This document shows, piece by piece, positions 1-6,313 of a stretch of 21,225 bases of DNA. The position numbers and the translations under genes were made by a program. The notes under the pieces are model-generated. The model saw nothing but the letters and a program-made list of their open reading frames with translations. It ran no database searches and was not told the origin of the DNA. Source of the stretch: Ruminococcus sp. UBA4385. GTDB taxonomy: Bacteria > Bacillota_A > Clostridia > Oscillospirales > Ruminococcaceae. The stretch covers positions 1 to 21,225 of the forward strand of contig DGRP01000064.1 in NCBI GenBank assembly GCA_002391065.1, written 5' to 3'. Each line of letters starts with the position of its first letter. The stretch's first letter is position 1.

Positions 1-164
1 ACAACAAACTCGTCCGTGACAAGATACCCGAAATAATAGAAAAAGCAGGCAAGAAAGCCTACACACATATCCTCTCCGAAGAAGAATACATAACAGAGCT
101 TGACAAAAAGCTGAATGAGGAGTGTGCCGAGTATCTGGCTGACAAGAAATACTTGCTGGCTTGA
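1..164 (+). pseudogene. Truncated MazG-like (phosphoribosyl-ATP pyrophosphohydrolase-like) fragment
   Basis: The reading frame is open from the left edge (codons in phase with base 3) to TGA at 162-164. It begins NKLVRDKIPEIIEKAGKK and continues with an EEEYITELDKKLNEE segment, which I recognise as the N-terminal half of the small all-alpha NTP pyrophosphohydrolases annotated as phosphoribosyl-ATP pyrophosphohydrolase-like or MazG-like. Members usually run about 100 residues and continue with an E-x-A-D-L-L-E-V helix; here the frame ends after only about 54 residues. In another frame the bases after 150 read LAGLMKC or LDEVRPAEL, which could be a decayed relic of that helix, so one or more indels are likely. 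The 5' end lies outside the window. No function is expected from the product. Confidence 0.6.
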
Positions 165-196
165 TGAAGTGCGCCCTGCGGAACTGAAACAGGTGG

Positions 197-230
197 GGTA
201 TATCTCTTTAGGGATATATCTCGTTTTAGT
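197..230 (+). terminator. Candidate intrinsic terminator after the MazG-like fragment
   Basis: Arms 197-206 (GGTATATCTC) and 211-220 (GGGATATATC) pair over 10 bp with two G-U wobbles around a TTTA loop, followed by TCGTTTTAGT. The T-tract is moderate. It fits termination of the rightward fragment upstream. Confidence 0.45.
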
Positions 231-263
231 GTGCATTGTGCGGTATTGCCTATAGTACAAATT

Positions 264-320
264 ATCTATTTTCCCAAATCAAGATTTATGTAATTTTGGG
301 AAATAGATTTTTATTTTGCC
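264..320. terminator. Long A/T-rich hairpin, probably a bidirectional terminator
   Basis: Arms 264-279 and 293-308 pair over 16 positions (one wobble, one mismatch) around a 13-nt loop. On the plus strand the stem is followed by TTTTATTTT. On the minus strand it follows the tiny ORF 311-367 and is trailed only by a weak AATTTGT tract. It could end the leftward small transcript that starts near 423, and also any rightward read-through. Confidence 0.5.
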
Positions 321-367
321 GACATCAGCAGAGCCTGATACCACTCATTCTTCTTGACTCTACTCAT
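311..367 (-). CDS. Possible 18-residue micro-ORF in an independent leftward transcript
   Basis: ATG at 367-365 opens a frame reading MSRVKKNEWYQALLMSAK and stopping at 313-311, preceded by a GGGG-type ribosome site. The same frame is open upstream of the ATG (KAWLIDFICGKG) back to stop codons near 425, so it may be the tail of a decayed gene rather than a native micro-protein. It lies between a strong leftward promoter (430-458) and a strong hairpin (264-308), so this stretch is probably transcribed. The transcript could equally be a small RNA. I do not recognise the peptide. Confidence 0.25.
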   Translation of the reverse strand: MSRVKKNEWYQALLMSAK

Positions 368-429
368 CCCCTTGCCGCAGATAAAGTCGATAAGCCACGC
401 CTTGCTTGTTACCCTATTTATACATAATT

Positions 430-458
430 ATTATAACACAAATTCTTCCAAAAATCAA
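430..458 (-). promoter_or_regulatory. Consensus sigma-A promoter reading leftward into 1-423
   Basis: On the minus strand TTGATT (458-453) is followed by a 17-nt spacer and a perfect TATAAT (435-430). Predicted start is near 423. It lies downstream of the purF stop, so it serves a separate unit of about 160 nt ending at the 264-308 hairpin. Confidence 0.55.
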
Positions 459-518
459 GTACTTTCTTCAATCCCCGAGGAGGTTGATCTGCTCTGTAAA
501 TCCCCGAAAAGCTTTTCC

Positions 519-1931
519 TCAGACTATTTTCATTTCAAATTTGTCCTTCAGCACAGCATCGGGTACTGCGGTCGGATAATTTCCCGAAAAGCAGGCGCTG
601 CAGAAGCCCTCATGTCCGACAAGCTCCGAAAGCCTGTCAATCGGCAGATACCCAAGGCTGTCAGCTCCGATTTTCTCAGCAATCTGCTCAGAAGTAAGAT
701 GATTTGCGATAAGCCCCTTCTCGGAATCAATATCTGTGCCGTAATAGCAAGGGTGCAGGAATGCAGGCGCACACACACGAAAGTGTATCTCCTTTGCACC
801 TGCCTGACGCAGAAGCGAAACTATCCTTGCTCCTGTTGTACCCCTGACGATAGAATCGTCCACAAGCACAATGCGCCTGCCACTTACAACAGGCTCTATC
901 GCAGAGAGCTTTATGCGCACCTTGTCTGTCCGCACCGACTGCCCGGGTGCTATGAATGTGCGGGCTATGTACTTGTTTTTGATAAGCCCCATTTCATAGG
1001 TCAGACCTGAGCCCTGTGCATAGCCCAGCGCCGCATCAAGCCCCGAATCGGGAACACCGATAACTATATCCGCATCGGCAGGACAGCTTTCGGCAAGGAT
1101 ATGTCCTGCACGCACTCTTGCCTCGTGAACGCTCACTCCGTCAATTACAGAGTCAGGTCTTGCAAAGTAAATGTACTCAAAAATGCAGGTTCTGCGCTCT
1201 CTTGTGCCGCAGTGCTGACGAAGAGACTTTACCCCCTCTTTTGAAAAGAGGAGTATCTCCCCCGGCTCTATGTCACGCTCAAAGACTGCACCTACTGCTG
1301 TCAGAGCACAGCTTTCCGAGGCAACCGCATAACCGCCGTCAGGCAGCCTGCCGAAGCATAATGGTCTCATACCGAGGGGGTCTCGGGCAGCAATAAGCTT
1401 TGAGGGCGACATCAGCACCAGTGAGTATGCACCCTCGATAATGCCCATTGTGTTCATAAGAGCCTGCTCAATGGAGGGTGTAACAAGGCGCTGTTTGGTG
1501 ATTATATAGGCGATAGTTTCCGTATCTGAGGTGGTGTGAAAAATAGCTCCCGAAAGTTCGAGCGTCTTTCTCAGCTCCGCCGCATTGGTAAGGTTGCCGT
1601 TATGTGCAAGGGCCATTCTGCCCTTCATGTGATTTACTACTATCGGCTGACAGTTGCGCCTGTCATTGCCGCCTGTTGTCGAGTAACGCACATGACCTAC
1701 GGCCATATTGCCCTTTGGCATTGAAGCCAAGGTCTGAGTGTCAAACACCTCACCAACCAGTCCCAAATCTTTATGCGCCGAGATGACACCGTTATCGCAG
1801 ACGGCAATGCCGCAACTCTCCTGCCCCCTGTGCTGAAGAGCATAAAGCCCATAATAAACACTCTCGGCAAGCGCCTCATTCTTCTCCGACCGGATACCGA
1901 AAACACCGCATTCCTCACGCAGACCACTCAT
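519..1931 (-). CDS. purF: Amidophosphoribosyltransferase (glutamine PRPP amidotransferase)
   Basis: First committed step of purine synthesis: PRPP plus glutamine gives phosphoribosylamine. The 470-residue product starts MSGLREECGVFGI, so Cys8 is the N-terminal nucleophile exposed after removal of a 7-residue propeptide. An Ntn-type glutaminase domain fills the first half. The second half carries the PRPP loop (RRIVLVDDSIVRGTT). Cysteines in RTCIFEY, FRVCAPAF and EGFCSACFSGNYP match the four that hold the 4Fe-4S cluster of the oxygen-sensitive Bacillus subtilis enzyme. Start at 1931 is chosen because GAGGG precedes it at good spacing; the longer in-frame start (2012) lies above the -10 box and has no ribosome site. 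The gene stands alone, divergent from glnA, without other pur genes nearby. A terminator sits in its leader, suggesting attenuation. Confidence 0.93.
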   Translation of the reverse strand: MSGLREECGVFGIRSEKNEALAESVYYGLYALQHRGQESCGIAVCDNGVISAHKDLGLVGEVFDTQTLASMPKGNMAVGHVRYSTTGGNDRRNCQPIVVNHMKGRMALAHNGNLTNAAELRKTLELSGAIFHTTSDTETIAYIITKQRLVTPSIEQALMNTMGIIEGAYSLVLMSPSKLIAARDPLGMRPLCFGRLPDGGYAVASESCALTAVGAVFERDIEPGEILLFSKEGVKSLRQHCGTRERRTCIFEYIYFARPDSVIDGVSVHEARVRAGHILAESCPADADIVIGVPDSGLDAALGYAQGSGLTYEMGLIKNKYIARTFIAPGQSVRTDKVRIKLSAIEPVVSGRRIVLVDDSIVRGTTGARIVSLLRQAGAKEIHFRVCAPAFLHPCYYGTDIDSEKGLIANHLTSEQIAEKIGADSLGYLPIDRLSELVGHEGFCSACFSGNYPTAVPDAVLKDKFEMKIV

Positions 1932-1948
1932 ACTTGATCCCTCTTTCA

Positions 1949-1993
1949 GAAAAAATAAAAAGACAATGACGCCTTGTACAGACATCATTGCCT
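1949..1993 (-). promoter_or_regulatory. purF leader: hexaloop hairpin overlapping an intrinsic terminator (putative attenuator)
   Basis: Reading leftward from the predicted start near 1994, AGGC-[AATGAT]-GTCT (1993-1980) forms a short hairpin with a six-base loop, A at 1 and G at 4. The same bases GCAATGATGTC (1991-1981) instead pair with GGCGTCATTGT (1973-1963) over 11 bp, followed by CTTTTTATTTTTT (1962-1950), a convincing terminator placed before the ribosome site. The two folds are mutually exclusive. The leader is too short (about 60 nt) for a purine riboswitch. Confidence 0.6.
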
Positions 1994-2000
1994 TAAGCTT

Positions 2001-2029
2001 ATTATACACCACTCGTTTGTAATTGTCAA
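2001..2029 (-). promoter_or_regulatory. purF promoter
   Basis: TTGACA (2029-2024), 17-nt spacer, TATAAT (2006-2001) on the minus strand: both hexamers are perfect sigma-A consensus. Predicted start is near 1994. It is divergent from, and only 14 bp away from, the glnA -35 box. Confidence 0.8.
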
Positions 2030-2043
2030 TAACATTTCAGCAC

Positions 2044-2072
2044 TTGACAAAGAACAGCGTTCGTAGTATAAT
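2044..2072 (+). promoter_or_regulatory. glnA promoter
   Basis: TTGACA (2044-2049), 17-nt spacer, TATAAT (2067-2072). Both hexamers are perfect. Predicted start is near 2079. Such a strong promoter makes sense if control is exerted after initiation by the leader terminator at 2091-2136. No GlnR-type TGTNAN7TNACA operator was obvious. Confidence 0.82.
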
Positions 2073-2083
2073 AAAAATATAGT

Positions 2084-2136
2084 AATGAGCAAGGGCGTTC
2101 ATTCAGCTGTAAGGCTGAGTGCGCCCTTTTTTGTTT
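2084..2136 (+). promoter_or_regulatory. glnA leader: ANTAR-like hexaloop hairpin overlapping a strong terminator
   Basis: Hairpin: AATGAGC (2084-2090), loop AAGGGC (2091-2096), GTTCATT (2097-2103), 7 bp with one wobble, A at loop position 1 and G at 4. Terminator: AAGGGCG (2091-2097) plus CATTCAGC (2100-2107) pair with GCTGAGTG (2114-2121) plus CGCCCTT (2122-2128), loop TGTAAG, then TTTTTTGTTT. The loop and 3' arm of the first fold are the 5' arm of the terminator, so only one can form. The hairpin begins about 5 nt after the predicted start. Confidence 0.68.
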
Positions 2137-2148
2137 GGAGGTACCTTT

Positions 2149-3357
2149 ATGAGCTACACAGCACAGGAAATAATGGATTATTGCAGAGAGGAAGAGGTGC
2201 AGTTTATCCGCCTTGCCTTCTGCGATGCTTACGGCACTCAGAAAAACATCTCTATCCGCCCTGCCGAGCTCAGGCGTGCCTTTGAACAGGGCATAGGCTT
2301 TGACGCTTCAGCCGTAAGGGGCTTTGCGAACGAGTCACGCTCTGACCTTCTGCTGTTCCCCGACCCGTCTACTCTGTCGGTGCTGCCATGGAGAGCCGAG
2401 AACGGAAGCGTTGTAAGAATGTTCTGCTCTATATGTAAGCCAAATGGCAGTATCTTCGAGTGCGACACGAGAAGCCTGCTCAAAAAAGCTGTCGATGAGG
2501 CAAAGGCAGAGGGTCTGGAGTTTTCATTCGGCTCGGAGCTTGAATTTTATCTCTTCAAGCGAGACATCAATGACGAGCCCACCACCGAGCCCTATGACAA
2601 GGCAGGCTATATGGACATCGCACCCGATGACAAGGGCGAGAACATCAGAAGGCAGATATGCCTGACGCTTGAACGCATGGGCATATCTACAGAGAGCTCT
2701 CACCACGAAGAAGGCCCGGGCCAGAACGAGATAGACTTCCACTATGCCGATGCACTGCGTGCCGCTGACGAGGCTATGGCATTCAGAAGCGTTGTAAAGG
2801 CGGTAGCTCACGAGAACGGTCTCTTTGCCGATTTCTCACCAAAGCCCCTTGCCGATAAGCCGGGCAACGGCTATCACATTAATCTGTCGGTGAAGAATGA
2901 TGAGCACCATGTTAAGCTTCCTGCCGTTATTGCAGGAATACTTGAGCATATCAAAGGAATGACAGTGTTCCTTGACCCGACCGAGGAAAGCTACAGACGC
3001 TTTGGTATAAACAAAGCGCCTAAGTATATTTCGTGGTCAAGCGAGAACCGTTCTCAGCTTGTGCGTATTCCTGCCGCAGCAGGCGAATACAGACGTGCGG
3101 AGCTTCGCTCTCCCGACCCGACTGCTAATCCGTATCTTGCGTTCACTCTGCTTATCTATGCAGGACTTTACGGCTATAAAAACGGGCTCTATCTGCCGCC
3201 TGTTTCGGATATTGACCTTCTGTCGGCAGACAACGCTGTGGCCGAAGGCTATGAAAAGCTCCCTCAGTCGCTTTCAGAGGCGAAGCTCTGCGCAAGGGAG
3301 AATACATTTATCAAAGAGCATCTGCCGCAGCGTATCATTGACATATACTGCGGTTAA
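2149..3357 (+). CDS. glnA: Glutamine synthetase, type I (short form)
   Basis: Makes glutamine from glutamate, ammonia and ATP, the entry point for ammonium at low supply. The 402-residue protein has the beta-grasp N-domain and the catalytic GS barrel: the metal/ATP motif FGSELEFYLF, the HHEEGPGQNEIDFHY motif, a NGYHINLS segment where other enzymes have the GSGMH loop, and NRSQLVRIP...RRAELRSPDPTANPYLAF carrying the substrate arginines and the late catalytic loop. It is about 40 residues shorter than Bacillus GlnA. ATG 2149 is used because GGAGG lies 7 nt upstream; the longer frame from 2119 begins inside the leader terminator. The ANTAR regulator gene follows after 12 nt, forming an operon. 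No clear adenylylation-site motif of the GSI-beta type was seen. Confidence 0.92.
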   Translation: MSYTAQEIMDYCREEEVQFIRLAFCDAYGTQKNISIRPAELRRAFEQGIGFDASAVRGFANESRSDLLLFPDPSTLSVLPWRAENGSVVRMFCSICKPNGSIFECDTRSLLKKAVDEAKAEGLEFSFGSELEFYLFKRDINDEPTTEPYDKAGYMDIAPDDKGENIRRQICLTLERMGISTESSHHEEGPGQNEIDFHYADALRAADEAMAFRSVVKAVAHENGLFADFSPKPLADKPGNGYHINLSVKNDEHHVKLPAVIAGILEHIKGMTVFLDPTEESYRRFGINKAPKYISWSSENRSQLVRIPAAAGEYRRAELRSPDPTANPYLAFTLLIYAGLYGYKNGLYLPPVSDIDLLSADNAVAEGYEKLPQSLSEAKLCARENTFIKEHLPQRIIDIYCG

Positions 3358-3369
3358 AGGAGGGCGCTT

Positions 3370-3957
3370 ATGGAGCTGAAACAAAGGCATTACAGCGTTC
3401 TGACCGTATCGGCACAGCCTAAGTTCAATGAATCGCTGAGTGCCCTTATAACAGAGCGCCGACGATATGAGCCGGAGCTGGAAGAAAGTATCAGCGGTGC
3501 GAAAAGACGTCTGCTTGAACGAAATTTTGACTTTATAATCATAAACGCTCCCCTGCCCGACAATGACGGTGTGCATCTTGCGATAGAGCGCTCCTCAAAA
3601 AGCGGCTGTGCGGTACTGCTGCTGGTGGCAAGAGATTACTATGAGCGTGTGTTTGAAAAGGTCTGTCCCTACGGGGTGTATACGCTTGCAAAGCCCTCTC
3701 CGAGACAGCTTGTAACTCAGGCTTTTGACTGGCTTGAAAGCACAAGAGAGCGCCTTATGAGCCTGGAGAAAAGGTCTGCAACACTTGAGGATAAAATGCA
3801 GGAAATACGTCTCGTTAATAAAGCTAAATGGCTCATAATAGAAAAGGAGAGCATGAGCGAGGAAGACGCTCACCACCTGATTGAAAAGCTGGCAATGGAT
3901 AAGTGTGTTCCAAAGCGCACCATAGCCGAGCAGATAATCAGGCACGGCGGAATTTGA
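3370..3957 (+). CDS. ANTAR-domain antiterminator with degenerate receiver
   Basis: A 195-residue protein. The N-terminal 120 residues resemble a CheY-like receiver, but the phosphoacceptor position is Asn59 in IIINAPLPDNDG where active receivers have Asp, so phosphorylation there is not expected. A helical linker (about 122-135) leads to a C-terminal ANTAR domain (about 135-190) with the typical segment ending MSEEDAHHLIEKLAMDKC. ANTAR proteins (AmiR, NasR and EutV) bind RNA hexaloop hairpins, usually as dimers, and block terminator formation. AAAGGAGG precedes the ATG, 12 nt after the glnA stop, so it is made together with glutamine synthetase. The glnA, amt, purF and AraC-regulator leaders in this window carry matching hairpins and are plausible targets. 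What signal it senses is unknown. Confidence 0.85.
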   Translation: MELKQRHYSVLTVSAQPKFNESLSALITERRRYEPELEESISGAKRRLLERNFDFIIINAPLPDNDGVHLAIERSSKSGCAVLLLVARDYYERVFEKVCPYGVYTLAKPSPRQLVTQAFDWLESTRERLMSLEKRSATLEDKMQEIRLVNKAKWLIIEKESMSEEDAHHLIEKLAMDKCVPKRTIAEQIIRHGGI

Positions 3958-3983
3958 CAACTTCTACATACTTCCATATCCTG

Positions 3984-4017
3984 AAAAGCCGAAGCCCCCT
4001 AAGGAGCTTCGGCTTTT
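3984..4017. terminator. Bidirectional terminator between glnA-ANTAR and amt
   Basis: AAAAGCCGAAGC (3984-3995) and GCTTCGGCTTTT (4006-4017) form a perfect 12-bp stem around a 10-nt loop. A-run and T-run flanks make it work on both strands, ending the glnA operon rightward and amt leftward. Confidence 0.85.
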
Positions 4018-4060
4018 CCTATGCTCTGTCTATGACTGACATATAGCTTTATGTAAGGAA

Positions 4061-5797
4061 TTATGTATCGACGGTATCCTGCAGGGCATCAAAGCCTTCC
4101 TCGCCTGTCCTTACCTTGATGACATTCTCAACATCATAGATAAAAATCTTTCCGTCACCGTAATGTCCTGTATAGAGAGCCTTCTTTGCTGTTTCGACTA
4201 CACTTCTCACAGGTATCTTGCTGACAACTATATCAACCTGAACCTTCGGCATGAAGTTTATCTCAACAGGTACACCACGATAGTATTCGGGCTTGCTCTT
4301 CTGATTTCCGAAGCCCATAACGTGCGATACAGTCATACCTGTGATACCAAGCTTCGTCATGGAGTTTTTAAGCTTATCAAGCTTTGCCTCCTTGCAGATG
4401 ATCTCTATCTTAGTAAGCTTTGGCACGCCATCGGGAGCAAGACTTTCAAGTCTCTTGACGGGTACTGCCTCAGCCTCGGGAGTGTCTCCGCTGACAACAG
4501 ATGCATCGTTGTACTCTTCATAAGTAGTGTACTTGTGAACTGAGGGCATAAAATCGGGATAAGCACTCGGCAGACCATGCTCTGTAATATCAAGACCTAG
4601 TATCTCTTCCTCGGCTGTTGTGCGAAGGCCATTTGTCGCCTTGATAATAGCAAAGGTTATTATCATCATCACAGCGGCATAAGCTGCAACACTTCCGAAG
4701 CCTGCAAGCTGCAGTCCGAGCTGCTTGAAGCTGCCTGTGTAGAACAGTCCTTTCAGACCTGCGGGAGCATCAGGATTTGCAAGCAGACCAACTGCGACAG
4801 TTCCCCAGATACCGTTCGCCATGTGAACACCTACGGCACCTACAGGGTCATCAATGTGAAGCTTCAGGTCTATAAACTCAACTACCCATACTACAAGCAG
4901 TCCCGATACAAGACCAACAACTGCCGTACCTATCGCATCATAGGCATCCGTTCCTGCGGTAACACCTACAAGTCCTGCGAGCGATGCGTTCAGGCACATT
5001 GAAACATCGGGCTTGCCGTTTCTTATCCATGTGTAGATCATTGTGACAACTGTTGCAACAGAGGGCGCTATAGTTGTTGTAAGGAAGATAGATGCAAGCT
5101 CAGAAACTGTTGTTGCAGCTGCACCGTTAAAGCCGTACCAGCCGAGCCACAGAATAAAAACTCCGAGAGCGCCAAGCGTAATGGAATGACCCGGGATAGC
5201 GTTTACCTTGATGACCCTGCCGTTCTCGTCACGCTCATATTTGCCAAGACGAGGTCCTACGAAGATCGCACCGATAAGGGCAGCTATACCGCCGACCATG
5301 TGAATAGCACATGAGCCTGCATAGTCATGGAAGCCTATCTGCGAGAGCCAGCCGCCTCCCCAGATCCAGTGAGCTTCGATAGGGTAAACTATCAGGGAGA
5401 TAACTCCCGAATAAATACAGTAGCTTGAAAACTTAGTTCTTCCAGCCATTGAGCCCGAAACGATAGTAGCTGTAGTCGCACAGAACACAAGGTTGAACAC
5501 AAATGTCGATGCGCCCGTAAAGCTGCCGTCAGCAGGGCTTGCGATGAACTCCTTGAAGTTTGTGAACAGATCCATGTTCGGCAGACCTATCAGCCCGAAG
5601 AGGGTGTCCTCACCCATCATAAGGGTGTAGCCCAGAAGCGAGAACACGATAGTTCCGATACAGAAGTCCATAAGGTTTTTCATTATAATGTTTCCTGCAT
5701 TCTTTGCACGTGTGAAGCCTGTCTCCACCATTGCAAAGCCTGCCTGCATCCAGAATACAAGTGCGGCTCCTATCAGAAACCAAAATTCAACTGTCAT
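4061..5797 (-). CDS. amt: Ammonium transporter fused to a C-terminal PII signalling domain (Amt-GlnB fusion)
   Basis: A 578-residue membrane protein. Residues 1-400 are an Amt/Mep/Rh channel of about 11 helices (FWFLIGAALVFWMQAGFAMVE, HWIWGGGWLSQ); the DYAGSCAIHMVGG and GAVGVHMANGIWGT segments carry the pore aspartate and the twin histidines. After a polar linker, residues 461-578 are a PII protein: LTKIEIICKEAKLDKL opens it, YYRGVPVEINF is the T-loop, and YTGHYGDGKIFIYDVENVIKVRTGE is the family signature. PII normally plugs Amt from the cytoplasm as a separate GlnK; here it is tethered. The uridylylation tyrosine of the Y-R-G-A-E-Y motif is replaced by Val, so control by ATP, ADP and 2-oxoglutarate binding rather than uridylylation is likely. 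AAGGA lies at good spacing before the ATG. No separate glnK gene is present nearby. Confidence 0.92.
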   Translation of the reverse strand: MTVEFWFLIGAALVFWMQAGFAMVETGFTRAKNAGNIIMKNLMDFCIGTIVFSLLGYTLMMGEDTLFGLIGLPNMDLFTNFKEFIASPADGSFTGASTFVFNLVFCATTATIVSGSMAGRTKFSSYCIYSGVISLIVYPIEAHWIWGGGWLSQIGFHDYAGSCAIHMVGGIAALIGAIFVGPRLGKYERDENGRVIKVNAIPGHSITLGALGVFILWLGWYGFNGAAATTVSELASIFLTTTIAPSVATVVTMIYTWIRNGKPDVSMCLNASLAGLVGVTAGTDAYDAIGTAVVGLVSGLLVVWVVEFIDLKLHIDDPVGAVGVHMANGIWGTVAVGLLANPDAPAGLKGLFYTGSFKQLGLQLAGFGSVAAYAAVMMIITFAIIKATNGLRTTAEEEILGLDITEHGLPSAYPDFMPSVHKYTTYEEYNDASVVSGDTPEAEAVPVKRLESLAPDGVPKLTKIEIICKEAKLDKLKNSMTKLGITGMTVSHVMGFGNQKSKPEYYRGVPVEINFMPKVQVDIVVSKIPVRSVVETAKKALYTGHYGDGKIFIYDVENVIKVRTGEEGFDALQDTVDT

Positions 5798-5870
5798 ATA
5801 AATTCCTTCTTTCCTTGATTAGTTTTCGCTTTTAATGAGTGCCCCTCATGGCAACCGCCCCCTGTTCACG

Positions 5871-5909
5871 AAAAAAGCCCGCAGAGATTTTCTGCGGACA
5901 TCATTGCTC
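5871..5909 (-). promoter_or_regulatory. amt leader, gene-proximal terminator with overlapping hexaloop motif
   Basis: On the minus strand CCGCAGA (5897-5891), loop AAATC, TCTGCGG (5885-5879), then GCTTTTTT: a strong terminator inside the leader. Directly upstream GAGC-[AATGAT]-GTCC (5909-5896) repeats the 11-mer GCAATGATGTC of the purF leader, with A1 and G4 in a six-base loop, and overlaps the terminator's first bases. Its stem is weak (one mismatch). An overlapping ATGATGTCC start could alternatively make an 11-residue leader peptide. Confidence 0.55.
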
Positions 5910-5920
5910 AAAATGGATAT

Positions 5921-5968
5921 AAAACAAAACAGACAGGGAAGCTTTACGGCTCCCTTGCCTGTTGTCTG
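5921..5968 (-). promoter_or_regulatory. amt leader, promoter-proximal attenuator hairpin
   Basis: On the minus strand the sequence from 5968 folds into a long imperfect stem with loop CGTAAA (5948-5943): the AAGGGAGC arm pairs with GCTTCCC and outer CAGG pairs with the CTGT region, followed by TTTTGTTTT. GGC-[AAGGGA]-GCC (5959-5948) is an alternative small hairpin with A1 and G4, starting about 4 nt after the predicted start, and shares bases with the terminator's 5' arm. The leader therefore holds two terminators in tandem. Confidence 0.5.
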
Positions 5969-5969
5969 C

Positions 5970-5998
5970 ATTATACACTGTTTTGACTTGAATGTCAA
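5970..5998 (-). promoter_or_regulatory. amt promoter
   Basis: TTGACA (5998-5993), 17-nt spacer, TATAAT (5975-5970) on the minus strand: perfect hexamers. The -35 region lies in a small inverted repeat (TTGAC...GTCAA). The predicted start near 5963 leaves a leader of about 165 nt. Confidence 0.8.
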
Positions 5999-6215
5999 GA
6001 GGTTTTTGCAAAATTTGCATTTTTATATTATCAAACTTGCAAAATTCGGGCTATTTTTAGTTAAAACTATCTAATTATGAATTTTCTGTATATCAAATCT
6101 TGCATGGCTATATTGTGTTTTTTTCTTTTGAGCTTCTTGCAGCACGAAAGCCGATAAATTTCCGACATTAACCCTCAAAATGACGTATATACGAGCTTTG
6201 TTAATATTTTATTCA
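5999..6215. other. A/T-rich intergenic spacer between amt and the AraC-type regulator
   Basis: No gene is visible. The spacer is very A/T-rich and has two copies of TTGCAAAATT (near 6006 and 6039), the first within the palindrome GCAAAATTTGC. These could be activator or repressor sites for the divergent promoters on either side, but nothing ties them to a known regulator. Confidence 0.35.
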
Positions 6216-6244
6216 TTGACATTTCTACGCTCTTGTGCTAGATT
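6216..6244 (+). promoter_or_regulatory. Promoter of the AraC-type regulator
   Basis: TTGACA (6216-6221), 17-nt spacer, TAGATT (6239-6244). Predicted start is near 6251. The -10 box is weaker than those of glnA, purF and amt. Confidence 0.6.
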
Positions 6245-6251
6245 TTTATCA

Positions 6252-6298
6252 GGCGATGGGGCTGTTCTACCAAAGGGTGGAACAGCCCTGTTTTTATG
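6252..6298 (+). promoter_or_regulatory. Leader terminator of the AraC-type regulator, with overlapping hexaloop motif
   Basis: GGGCTGTTCTACC (6259-6271), loop AAAG, GGTGGAACAGCCC (6276-6288), a 13-bp stem followed by TGTTTTTATG: a strong terminator between promoter and ribosome site. GGC-[GATGGG]-GCT (6252-6263) sits at the 5' end of the RNA and overlaps the terminator's 5' arm. Its loop has G4 but G rather than A at position 1, so the match to the ANTAR pattern is weaker than in glnA. Confidence 0.5.
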
Positions 6299-6313
6299 TT
6301 CGGAGGTGAGAGC

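Noticed and set aside
354..1010. A 218-codon plus-strand frame over purF
   Set aside because: It is antisense to a well-conserved gene with all PurF motifs, has no ribosome site, and its product is Cys/Arg-rich without any recognisable domain.
1931..2000. A guanine riboswitch in the purF leader
   Set aside because: The leader is only about 60 nt and lacks the conserved three-way junction core; only the terminator hairpin is visible.
1932..2012. Extending PurF upstream by 27 residues
   Set aside because: The extension begins upstream of the predicted transcript start, has no ribosome site, and would displace the N-terminal catalytic cysteine far from the start; MSGLREEC fits the short propeptide.
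2119..2148. Extending GlnA to the earlier in-frame start
   Set aside because: It starts inside the leader terminator, whereas GGAGG lies directly before 2149.
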